Part shown: positions 11,801 to 20,428 of the stretch, piece by piece
Layout: each line of letters begins with the position of its first letter
Numbering within the stretch: position 1 is the stretch's first letter
NCBI GenBank assembly: GCA_947311845.1
Contig: CAMZMU010000052.1
Location: forward strand, 139,019,733-139,083,732
Origin: Poa pratensis
Lineage: Eukaryota > Streptophyta > Magnoliopsida > Poales > Poaceae
DNA length: 64,000 nt
Direction: 5' to 3'
Translations under genes and position numbers: made by a program
The notes under the pieces: generated by a model
Seen by the model: the letters and a program-made list of their open reading frames with translations, nothing else
What the model was told of the DNA's origin: nothing
Databases searched by the model: none

Positions 11801-13143
11801 ACAGCACGTTCTGCGCCTTGGTGCTTCTACCAGAAGCTTCACGCTCAGCTGCGCCGGCACGGCTGCGATGGTTGCCATCTTGGGGTGGATTGGAGTTCAG
11901 CTCGCTCTTGGTGAAGACTGCGGAGAAAATTCAAAATTGCATCGTCTCTACCATCTCTCTCGCACTAGAAGAGCAGACATTATCTGTGGCTGTACCTGTG
12001 TTGTGGAAATAATGCAGCCACACGGTCGTGGCATTGTAAACAATGCAGCTGCGCGGTCCATGAGCCGACCTAGGATCTGGCCCCTACTACCTCACGACCT
12101 CTCTTCCAGTTGTTGATTTTAACCACCGTTGTATTAGAGCTGGGCCAAGTCAGAAGTCATGCAGCCAAGGGAGAGTACATATGGAAATAGTTTGATTAAC
12201 TGTATTGTTCAGTCTTTGAGCACTGTAAAAACAGTACTACAAAACTTAATGCAACAGTAGTATTTGTTTTCGCGGATACACCTTTTTTTGGGCCACACTG
12301 AAAAAATTTTAACAAAATTTTGACTTGCCTCTTTTCTATTTAGTAAAGACAAAATAAAAATTAATGACATATAAAAGAGTAGATGAAATCAAAAATAATT
12401 AAATAATAAGACAAAAGGGCGAACCGAGACTAAGGTGCACAAATTTTGTGTCATCCCGAATTTTCAAAGAAAAGATTTTTTCGTATCCGTTGCAACGCAC
12501 GGGCATTTTTCCTAGTATCTACATAAGGTTCAAAGTATCATCTTTCAACTAATTGTTCAAGTTCGTACCATGATAAGAACAAGGTTCAAAGAATTTATGT
12601 GTCCAAATTTGATTAAAAATATCTAAGCTTCGCTGCATTGCTCATATCTACAGCCGGCAAACAACAATTCTATTAACACCCTAGAAATAATAATCACCAA
12701 CGTTTTTTTACCAAGTTAAATTGACTAGTGTATTACTAGTGAAAAAGAAAAGGCTGGCGGTCTAATCTCCACTAAGAGAAAAATGCAAAATCCTAATGCA
12801 AGTGGGGAGTAATGCAGTTGCTTTTGTACCAGATCATTATCAAAACTTGTTCTTTAGGATCTCTATAGCTTTCTTTGTGCAAGCAAGATGCATCATGATT
12901 AAATCACAAAGGCACCGAGTTAAAAAAATTGCCCGTCAAAATAGTTTGTATCAACTTGATGCATCAACATATTGCCCATTATGTAAGGCATCGATCCAAA
13001 AATATTTTCTCAACTAAACCATGGTAACTAGAGTTTACCATGTCCCTCCTGGCCCTAGCTCCAGGTCGAGTCTTTCTAGGCCTGTATTCTTTCGACCAAC
13101 CATCAGGCAACCCATCTCCAGCAGGCTCATTCTTGGTATCACC
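8896..13143 (-). CDS. Methyl-CpG-binding-domain (MBD13-like) nuclear protein
   Basis: Three coding exons are supported: 13039-13143, 10527-10676 and 8896-9952, all joined in phase 0. The first two encode the MBD fold: LPDGWSKEYRPRK, then FYIDPTNSYEFRSLKDVYRH. The MBD in plants reads DNA methylation or docks chromatin partners. The long last exon is lysine-rich and carries a basic RASPRLTALK-type motif, then a conserved tail containing DPCLEFAFKTLTGDIPV and ending SSGWFPPQ. The tail has a 99-bp unit in three copies. The last exon has two one-base frame breaks: near 9480-9488 and at 9183 inside the middle repeat copy. The first coding exon is unresolved. A likely 5' exon (14401-14520) holds ATG at 14433-14435, but that frame stops after eight codons. 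The intron 10677-13038 contains a Helitron. The gene is MBD family with high confidence; whether it is functional is open. Confidence 0.8.
9023..9318 (-). repeat. Three tandem copies of a 99-bp coding unit in the MBD last exon
   Basis: Copies at 9023-9121 (99 bp), 9122-9219 (98 bp) and 9220-9318 (99 bp) are nearly identical. Each encodes a 33-residue block beginning DPCLEFAFKTLTGDIPV on the minus strand. Since 99 is a multiple of three, expansion would keep the frame. The middle copy lacks one base at about 9183, which shifts the frame and ends that reading at 9138. Confidence 0.92.
10081..10248. repeat. Interleaved inverted repeats (A-B-A'-B') in MBD intron
   Basis: Arm A (10081-10122) is the reverse complement of A' (10169-10210) with 41 of 42 positions matching. 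Arm B (10139-10155, tgtaggatactagaaaa) is a perfect reverse complement of B' (10232-10248). Because the pairs interleave, both stems cannot form as simple nested hairpins. The region lies in the intron between exons 10527-10676 and 8896-9952. A decayed foldback MITE is the simplest explanation. Confidence 0.85.
10931..12515 (+). mobile_element. Non-autonomous Helitron in MBD intron
   Basis: The 5' end after an A reads tctatctatacctaataata, typical of Triticeae Helitrons. The 3' end reads cgttgcaacgcacgggcatt then tttcctag, with a short palindrome (cgttgcaacg) and a terminal CTAG followed by T, as expected for insertion between A and T. There are no terminal inverted repeats and no TSD. No Rep/helicase is encoded. 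The interior is GC-rich with coding-like pieces, including a DUF674-like fragment. The exact 5' base could also be 10935. Confidence 0.82.
11737..11878 (-). pseudogene. Captured DUF674-family gene fragment inside the Helitron
   Basis: The minus strand begins ATGGCAACC and reads QLSVKLLVEA, then, after a frame change, KAQNVLFSEVAKDVVDFL. This matches the N-terminal pattern of the plant DUF674 family, whose function is unknown. The frame break and lack of a downstream ORF mark it as a captured, non-functional exon. A second coding-like stretch on the same strand at about 11590-11690 (LLEEVGVDLKICFLIGNQFL) may derive from the same or another host gene. Confidence 0.6.
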
Positions 13144-13599
13144 CTAGCAGGTAGGTAAAAGTAGGAATTAAGCAAACTTGCCAAATAGTGCTGAACAGAT
13201 ATAAAACAAAAAAGGGAAGAGTTCAAAGTTTCGATACCATGATCTTGTTTTAGCTAGCACAATCCAAAAGATCCTGTTTGGCTAAGACATCCTAAAACAT
13301 GCAATTAAAATGATAAGCATCTAAATGGAACACATAAATGCATGGAGCTTAACGTGAAGAAAATAATGGCTTTGTTATTAGCAATCAAACATTCATGTAC
13401 TTCCTTGAAGTAAACTTGAAGTAAAATACACGCTGCTGCCTGGAAAGGTGGGGCACAAAGCTATGGGGAGAACTACATAGAAGTCCCTTGCAGAACATAA
13501 ACTGATTTTTCTCAAATCCACTCCAGATACCTCGAATTAAGCTATTTATAGAACTTCCCAATCCCAGTCCCTTCACAAAACGATCCATCTAGTGACACA

Positions 13600-15275
13600 A
13601 ACTCTGAGTCTTAACCAGGAGGGTAATATTTAGAAAGATGCCCTGCTGACAAAGGTGGTCTGTGGACAGCGCATGCCCCCAAGTCATGTCGCTCACTGTT
13701 CGAGGAGAAAAAGTCTTGGTGCTCATGCTGTTGCTACTGATTTAAACACTGTACTAATAGTACTTATGTTGAATAAAATCTCTCTTTAGCCTAAAAAATC
13801 ATACTGGAGATAGCTCGCCAAATCCAGCTAGGAACTTGCTAGACAGATTACCGGGTCAAGCCCCCAACAGAAATCTCACAGTACTAGTGAAATTAGCAAC
13901 AGAAAAACGAAGCAAAAGCTGGGCAAACAGGTATTGTATTTATTTTAGGAAAATCCGGCGTTTTTACTGATTCCTTAATCAGAAGACCAAACGATTCAAG
14001 CAGAAAAGAATCGGATGCGACGAACTAGTAATAACCGGCTCGATTTAATGAAAAAAATCACGAAGAGAGGATCCAAGAACATAGTGTATATCTTTTGCAG
14101 AGTCCAGGAAATCCAGATCCAGAATCCTGACAAAGATAGTTATTGTAGTACCAAACTAAGCATCACGGGAGGCAGCAAGGAAATCGCATGCTAACTTGAA
14201 GAACAACATGTGCATGTTCGTGGCAGGCGAAGAACATGCTATAAAATTCCTACAAGAACACGCGAGGAAAGTTTGCAACAATTTCGCACCAACTAAGATG
14301 AGATATATACTAAAATCGGCACACTAGCCATGAAAAAGAAAGGAGCGCGCACGCCAAGAAACGGTCAGGTGGAGCAGGAACAGAGGACAGAGGAACTCAC
14401 CCAGTCGGTCAGTCACCGGCCGCCGATGAGGCCATGAAACGGATGGGAAGAGGAGGAGACCCGGCCGGGTAGGAGGAAGGAGGGCACGAGGAGGCGCACG
14501 CGAGGCGGAGGTGGCTGGGTTCCACTAGAGGACGACCAGCACGAGCACAGAGCACTAGTACTGACTAGGGGGAAGGAGCAAGCAGTCGGAAGAGGGCAGC
14601 GAAAGCAGCAGGCTCCTTTTCTTTTCTTCCTGCCGTCGTCATGCGTGGACTGTGACAGTGCCGTCTGTCCGTCGAGGCAGTAATTATTTCCTTACAGTGG
14701 AGACGGAGCCATGCTTCTTCATCGCTCTCTCTCCCTCCAGATGCCTGCGACTGTGCGGGAGGGGATTCGAATCCGTTTTTACTGCCTGCGACTGTGCTTA
14801 AATCGGGCAAAACAACAGCAATCAGAAAGCTCAGCAGCTCGCACCAAAGCATCCCTCGTTTCTGCTTCCTACTCGCAATAATGCATGTGTTCTCCATTGA
14901 AGTCAGCGTGGTTTCTGTCTGACTCACCACTAGCTGCACTGTGTTAATTACTCACCGGCGGCACCCTCCTTTTTTTTGCATTTTCCACCGCATATATTCA
15001 ACAAACACCACATACAAAGTACACGGATGAACTACAAGCAACGATACGCAGAGGAAAAACGAAACCAGGAGCAACGAGAGCACTGACCACGCCGGCGTCG
15101 GAGACGAAGGCGACCACCTTCCAACTTGCCGCTGTCAGGGAACAGTTTGCCCTATGAGAGACGCCGCCAAGCCCGTCCGCCGCGCCGCGCCCCCCTGACC
15201 CAACCACCCTCCTGTGCACTGCCTTGCCGATCAAGGTCTATGCGTCTAGCTCCATTGACCGTAGAGTTGCCGTAT
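13600..15275. other. MBD upstream region, no further gene seen
   Basis: Apart from the likely first exon (14401-14520) I find no gene. The 124-codon minus ORF at 14565-14939 lies upstream of the MBD start, has no recognisable domain and no splice support. The 13385-13588 minus ORF has a short likeness to the MBD tail (RGIWS) but no wider match. Confidence 0.35.
14401..14520 (-). other. Probable first exon / 5' UTR of the MBD gene
   Basis: A GC-rich stretch ends in a strong donor (gtgagttcc on the minus strand, just below 14401). It contains one ATG (14433-14435) whose frame reads MASSAAGD and then stops. The next exon begins GGT GAT ACC. The first exon could be a 5' UTR with a tiny upstream ORF, or the junction could carry a one-base sequence error. 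The transcription start is not resolved. Confidence 0.45.
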
Positions 15276-15285
15276 GCGTGAGGTA

Positions 15286-15856
15286 GAGGAATTGCAGTTT
15301 TCACCGGGCTCATGACACTTCGTTACGCAAACCACCACTTCTACAAATATTTTGCAGTCTCCACCAGGTCCGCACCTAATTTGTTGCAACCCAAGACTAA
15401 ATAGATCATTAACAACTAAGCTGACGTATGGCACAGATCTGGATGTTATAATTTGTTAGCTGCATCTATATTTTGGTGTTTGAGAATATGTTTGTAATGA
15501 GTATATTAGGGCATAACATTGGATGCTAAACCTGATGGATAGCTGCAATTTAACATATTCTTGTCATAGTTTTGGTCTTCTCTTTTATATATCATGTATT
15601 GTGTTGTTGTCAATTAATTGAAATATAATATTTATTGTCTAGCTCAATATTTCTTATAAGGCTACACCGTGTCATTTTTTTTCTTGGCCACAGTGTGTCG
15701 TAGCTTGTATTCTTACTGGTGGGTGATGTAAATGGGCTATTTAAAACCGGGATACAAAGGATTAGATTTTAACCTGGTGGAGAGTGCAAAATGTCAGTAG
15801 AGTTGGTGGTTTGTGCAACGAGATGTCATGAACCTGGTGGAAGCTGCAATTCCCTC
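15286..15856. mobile_element. Mutator-like (MULE) MITE with 10-bp TSD
   Basis: An exact 10-base direct repeat gcgtgaggta flanks the element (15276-15285 and 15857-15866). The termini are inverted: left gaggaattgcagttttcacc, right (reverse complement) gagggaattgcagcttccac. Similarity extends about 100 bases inward on each side. A 9-11-bp TSD with long inverted ends starting with G is the Mutator signature. The interior is AT-rich with no transposase, so the element is non-autonomous. Confidence 0.88.
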
Positions 15857-15866
15857 GCGTGAGGTA

Positions 15867-16467
15867 CTAGCCTTTGATGCCAAATCATTGACTAGTGGAG
15901 TAGTAGCAGCGGTCCTCTACCACAATTATTGGTGTATCTGAATCCTCTCACCTGCATTCCTCTTCAGTAGTCGGATCAAACGGATCATCATCATCATCAC
16001 ACGAATCACCAAATCCCGCCAAGACAAACGAATGCGATGCTCTCCTGCTTTCTTTTCTGAAGCGAGACGGAACCACCACCGAGAAGGGCCATTGGATAAG
16101 ACGGGGTAGCAGCAAGGAATCCAATTCTCATCCGCAAGGATCACTTAAAACAGTGATATGGTTGATGGAAAAACTATTAGCATGTGTGTATTTAAGCGTA
16201 AGGAGTACTACCGGATCAGGAGCACGTCTTATCCTGTGTCAAGCATTCCAAGTGGGGAAGCCATGGACCACACACACGCACAAAATCTCAAGAGTTCAGG
16301 ATTAGTATGGGACAGTTAACTGGTGTTCATTCATCGAAAAATTCAGGTGCATCGTGTTTGAGGCACTGGAAAAAAGATGGCACTAGCCAAAGCCAATTCA
16401 GGGTTCACTAGTCTGAAAACGCTTCCTCCAAGCACACGTGACAAGGGCAGTGCAGGGCAACAATATC
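15867..16467. other. Spacer between MULE and Harbinger elements, no gene seen
   Basis: Short AT-rich spacer with a small (ATC)n tract near 15986-16000. No coding signal or transposon termini were recognised. Confidence 0.4.
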
Positions 16468-16470
16468 TTA

Positions 16471-18608
16471 GGGCACCTCCAACGGGCTGGCGCAAACGGA
16501 CACCAAAATGTGTCCGGTTTGGTCCATTTGGGGGCGGACCGCGGACACATTTTGGCCATTTATCTGTTTTGGGGTGGAGGTGCCCCCAACGGCCTGGAGC
16601 AAAAACTGGCCCTTAAAAAAAAGTTGATACATAGTTCATCAAAACAATAAAATGGTTCAAATAAATTCGAAATAGGACATCAAATGTTCTCGTGATCACG
16701 GATCATCTTTTGCTTCTTGAGGATCCATGCTCGTTGCTCCGGGTCCATGATGGTCAGGTCGGCCATCATGATCCGGTTCTCCTCGGCAAGCAACGCGAGC
16801 TTCACGCGGTTCTCTTCGGCCTTGACCTTCTCTTGCTCGATCTCGAGCTTCTTCTTTGTCATCTCTATATAGTGTGCCATTGCTTCCTCCTTGTCCTTGC
16901 GTTTTTCGACATACCTTGCGGCGGTGGACCGTTCCTTCTCGGCGATCAACGCCTTCAACGTCTCCTCCAATTGTGCCGCCGCCTCACGCTTCGAGTCTTG
17001 TGCGGAGGACTTGTGTCCTCTCGGTCTCACAGCCCGGGACCCCGAGCTTTGGCCGGGATCCACACCGTCGTCTTCACCGCTAGCTCTTTTCCTCGATCCA
17101 TCGTCGGTCCCTTTCTTCAAGAAGTTGTAGAGCTCTTGCCATTTTGGACACCCCTTGATCATGTCCCAACAATGGGGCAATGTGAACTTGCTCTTGAAGA
17201 AGGCCTTGTGGTACTCCAGTGCTTGAACGATCTTGTCCTCAACACCAAAGCCACTCACCGGCCGGTTCTTGATATGCTCGTAGGACGCTTGGAATTTGCA
17301 ACACTCGGCCGAAATGTGTTTCCACCTCTTTGTGAGAGAGCCCTCGTTGCGATCGCTCTCAATCTGGTATGGGGGCAACTTCCTTATCTCATGAAAATGC
17401 TTGTGGCACCTAAACCAAAAGGCCGAGCCTCTTTGTTGGGCACCAAATTTTGCATTTTGCCCACAAGTCATCCAAGTCTCGCAAAGAATCTTGTCCTCCT
17501 TGTCCGTGTACGATGCCGTGCGGATGTTCTTCCTCTTGAGGCTCGCCGCGATTCGAGCGTGCTCCTCGTCGACATCGAGGGGCTCATCCTCAATGTCGAC
17601 CACATCGGCCTCCGTCTCGGGCATGGTCGCATTCGGGTCTTCTGTCTCGGCGTCTTCCGGGTCGAAGAAGGCCACCGTCGGGTCTTGTGTCTCGGCGTCG
17701 GCAGGGTCGATGTAGGTGCGGCCGTTGATCATGTCGTGCATGATTGTGTCGTCGAAGTAGGCCGGGTCGGTCGGCGTCGTGGGAGGCATGTCGTCGTTGA
17801 ACATGAGGACACGGGCCTCGGGCATGGTCATCTTGGCCACCATGGACCTTGATTTGCCACGCGAAAGCCCGTCGCCGGCACTCGGTGTCAAGTTGAGGTC
17901 GAGCGGCTTCGGGTCCACCGGGACCGACGAAATCTCCGGCGAGGCCTCACGGGAGCCCAGCCACGACACTTGGTGAAGAGCAACGACCGGTGAGGGCGTC
18001 GAGGGCGCCGGGGAGGACGATCTTGGTGGCTTGGCTGGTGGCTTGGCGGAGGAGGCCGAGCTTCTGGCCGATGCGGCCAGAGTTGGGGAGAGGCCACCGA
18101 ATGGGAGTGCAATGGATGGCGGCGAGCCTCTCCTTCTCCTCGGCCACTGCCTTCACGGCCTTCGCCTTGGCCAAGCGCTCCCGAGTCCTCTCCCTCCGGC
18201 CTTGTCGCTTGCCCGACTCCGGCTTCCTCTCCTTCTTCTCCTTCTTCACCACCAGCAGGGCGGCGCCGGCAGCGGCCGTGTTTTTCGATAGCCCGTCCTC
18301 CATCGCGGGGCAAAGGCTGGGACGGCGGCGGCGGCTGCGGCTGGGCAAGGGTTTGGGGACGAATGGAATTGGGATAGGATGTGTGGCTGGCCATTGGGCC
18401 CGACGCGGACAGGGAGGACAAAGGGGCGGACCGAGAGGCTGTCCGTCCCACCCCAAACCTGGACCAAAGTTGGGCCGCGTTTGGGGCGAAATTTCGTGTC
18501 CGGGCGGATAGTGGTCCCTTTGCGCCAGCCCGTTGGAGCACCTCCTCTGTCCGTTCGGACAAAAGAGGACTGGGCTGGTCCGTTTGCGCCAGCCCGTTGG
18601 AGGTGCTC
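16471..18608 (-). mobile_element. PIF/Harbinger element carrying only the Myb-like ORF
   Basis: Terminal inverted repeats of over 30 bases: left gggcacctccaacgggctgg, then cgcaaacggac; right (reverse complement) gagcacctccaacgggctgg, then the same continuation. The 3-bp TSD is TTA (16468-16470 and 18609-18611), the PIF/Harbinger hallmark. The subterminal motif tttgcgccagcccgttggag is repeated inside the right end near 18518-18538. The element encodes the Myb/SANT-type accessory protein but no DDE transposase, so it would depend on a transposase made elsewhere. Confidence 0.88.
16680..17969 (-). CDS. Harbinger accessory protein: Myb/SANT-like plus NAM-associated C-terminal domain
   Basis: A 429-codon open frame. 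An acidic N-terminal third is followed by a Myb/SANT-like trihelix region (about residues 150-260; RTASYTDKEDKILCETW, then GSLTKRWKHISAECCKF), then a basic nuclear-type linker and a long charged coiled coil (about 330-429) typical of NAM-associated (PF14303-like) proteins. In PIF/Pong elements this protein binds DNA and partners the transposase for nuclear import. The listed first codon is GTG (17967-17969), not ATG; the same frame stays open further upstream. A plausible N-terminal piece with an ATG lies in another frame at 17947-18303 (KKEKKERKPESGKRQ), so either an intron or a one-base break separates them. Confidence 0.7.
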   Translation of the reverse strand: MSWLGSREASPEISSVPVDPKPLDLNLTPSAGDGLSRGKSRSMVAKMTMPEARVLMFNDDMPPTTPTDPAYFDDTIMHDMINGRTYIDPADAETQDPTVAFFDPEDAETEDPNATMPETEADVVDIEDEPLDVDEEHARIAASLKRKNIRTASYTDKEDKILCETWMTCGQNAKFGAQQRGSAFWFRCHKHFHEIRKLPPYQIESDRNEGSLTKRWKHISAECCKFQASYEHIKNRPVSGFGVEDKIVQALEYHKAFFKSKFTLPHCWDMIKGCPKWQELYNFLKKGTDDGSRKRASGEDDGVDPGQSSGSRAVRPRGHKSSAQDSKREAAAQLEETLKALIAEKERSTAARYVEKRKDKEEAMAHYIEMTKKKLEIEQEKVKAEENRVKLALLAEENRIMMADLTIMDPEQRAWILKKQKMIRDHENI

Positions 18609-18611
18609 TTA

Positions 18612-19591
18612 GAGCATCTTCACCGACGCCCTCCAAATGACCCCAAAATCTAATGGGTCCGGATAAAAAAAAAGGTCACAGCGGCACCCCAATGTTTCTA
18701 GCCGAGCCATTTTGTGTCCGGCACCCTAAAAGGGCCTCAATTTTGGAGGCCCTCTCGGGGTGCTGGACACGCCCTCCGACAGGGGCGGCCCCCCGTCATA
18801 GACACAGGGCTCACATGCGCTATTAATCACACAGTGCAGGAGGTTGGTCCGACCATGTTAATGATCCAGTCGTTGGTGGTTTCCAACGCGACGCGACGGG
18901 ACGACGGTGTGCCTGTTCACACACATGCCATTAACAGCGGCCAAGCGACGTGACGGCTCCCCAGGCCACGCGGCCGGTGTTGCGGCTTCCCCCACGTGTC
19001 GCATTTACGCCGGCCGCACCGCCCATCGCCCCACGATAAAAGCCGGCGCCCTCGCCGTGCTTATACACATGTCCTCCTCCTCACCCTCACTCTCCTTGCC
19101 ATGCCTATACACCCCGCCCTCCTTCTCGCATCCATGGCGTACGGCGGCGGGCGCACCATCGGGAACGACGACGCATGGGAGCTACACCGGTACGGGTTCC
19201 TCGCCCCTCCGGATTGCCGCCTGCCCAAGCACTGGGCCGTCTCGCCTAGTGGCCTTTCCATGCCACCACTGCGTGAGACGGCTGAGCAAATGCGCCGCTT
19301 CATCGCTCGCCGGCGGAGCTGGACGACGCGGGAGGAGCGGCGGCTCTTCGAGAACGATGACGACCAGGCGAACTGGGGCCGCTGGCTCGACCGCTTAGAG
19401 CGCGAGCGGAAGGCGGTTATCGCCACCATCGACGGCCCCAACGCGCTACAACACCGCCGGACGGCACAACTAGTGGGACGCAACCGATCACATGGTTGCG
19501 TCCACGATCGAAGCCGCCACGGGAAGCGCCATCCCGCTCCGCCTCCTTCCATCGGTGCCGCGCAACCCTCCCCCGCGCCCCGCTAGGAGGA
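18612..19591 (+). other. GC-rich TE-like segment abutting the Harbinger element
   Basis: Directly after the TTA of the previous element the sequence reads gagcatcttcaccgacgccc, which resembles the start of another PIF/Harbinger TIR. I could not find its partner end, so it may be truncated or interrupted. It contains a TATA-like gataaaag at 19035 and a 150-codon ORF. The solo LTR begins at its right edge. Confidence 0.4.
19134..19586 (+). CDS. Uncharacterised grass-type ORF, likely TE-borne
   Basis: A 150-codon ORF beginning MAYGGGRTIGNDDAWELH. It is rich in W, R and E, with spaced tryptophans (WELHRYGF, SWTTREERRLFE, NWGRWLDRLERERKA), resembling a family of tryptophan/arginine-rich ORFs scattered through grass mobile DNA. 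A TATA-like gataaaag lies about 100 bases upstream. It ends just before the solo LTR junction (19592). The C-terminal third is low-complexity. I assign no function. It may be a captured gene fragment, and its real 3' end may have been displaced by the LTR insertion. Confidence 0.35.
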   Translation: MAYGGGRTIGNDDAWELHRYGFLAPPDCRLPKHWAVSPSGLSMPPLRETAEQMRRFIARRRSWTTREERRLFENDDDQANWGRWLDRLERERKAVIATIDGPNALQHRRTAQLVGRNRSHGCVHDRSRHGKRHPAPPPSIGAAQPSPAPR

Positions 19592-20428
19592 TGTAACATC
19601 CCAAAATTATTAAAGTAATATTATATCCAAAAATGAGGGCCAACAAAAACTTTTGTTAATTTATATTTGTTGATTGTGTTTGTTGCTTGTGATAAATATT
19701 TCTTGTTGCTTGTGTTTGTGTTTGCTCTAATTACACACTTGAAGAAAAGAAGAGAAATAAAATAAAAAAGCAAAGCAAGAACAATAATGTGACAAGTGTC
19801 ACACAAAATTCTCCAAGTGATAAATTCTTTTCCTTCACAACAAAATTCAGTGGAGTGATATATAATCACTCTCTATTTTTATTCTACAACTTTCCCTCTC
19901 AAATAAATATTTCCAAACATCTCAAATAAAAAAATTCAAAACCTTTCTTTATCATTTCAAATTGCAAATGTGCTATGTTGCAATTGTCAAACAAATATGC
20001 AAACAGCACCACAAATCTTAGTAAACATATTTGAAGCAAATTATGAAAATAAGTTTCAAAAATTCAAATTGAAATTTGGTTCAACCATTTCATCAAACAC
20101 CTTGTGGGCATGAACTGTGTTCATCCCCAAATTGATCAAGTACGAGATCAATCGATCGATTCCGTGTTTAATCCGTCGATTTGATGCCTCCATTTGATCT
20201 CCCGCACCTCATTGATCTCTCTGCGCACAAGAAATCAAAGCAAGGAGGTAGGGGACAAGGAGGAGTGCACCAGGGGACAAGCACCGGCGCGGCCGCGCCA
20301 TGGTCGGCACTGTGGCCGTGGGCAGGCGACGTCGTGCTGGCCCGTGCCGTGCCCCCCTCTCTCCCTCACCTCGTTGCCCCCTCGTGAAGCAACACCGCAC
20401 CCAGCAGGAGCCCTAACCCGCGGAGAAT

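Noticed and set aside
13385..13588. Minus ORF sharing an RGIWS-like motif with the MBD tail, considered as an extra MBD exon
   Set aside because: The junctions do not give a continuous frame with the exon at 13039-13143, and the likeness covers only about ten residues.
14565..14939. 124-codon minus ORF upstream of the MBD first exon
   Set aside because: No family likeness or splice link; it lies in the presumed promoter region.
16692..17852. 386-codon plus-strand ORF
   Set aside because: It is the exact antisense of the Harbinger Myb/NAM-associated ORF; GC-rich codons keep it open. Its leucine/histidine-rich translation has no domain.
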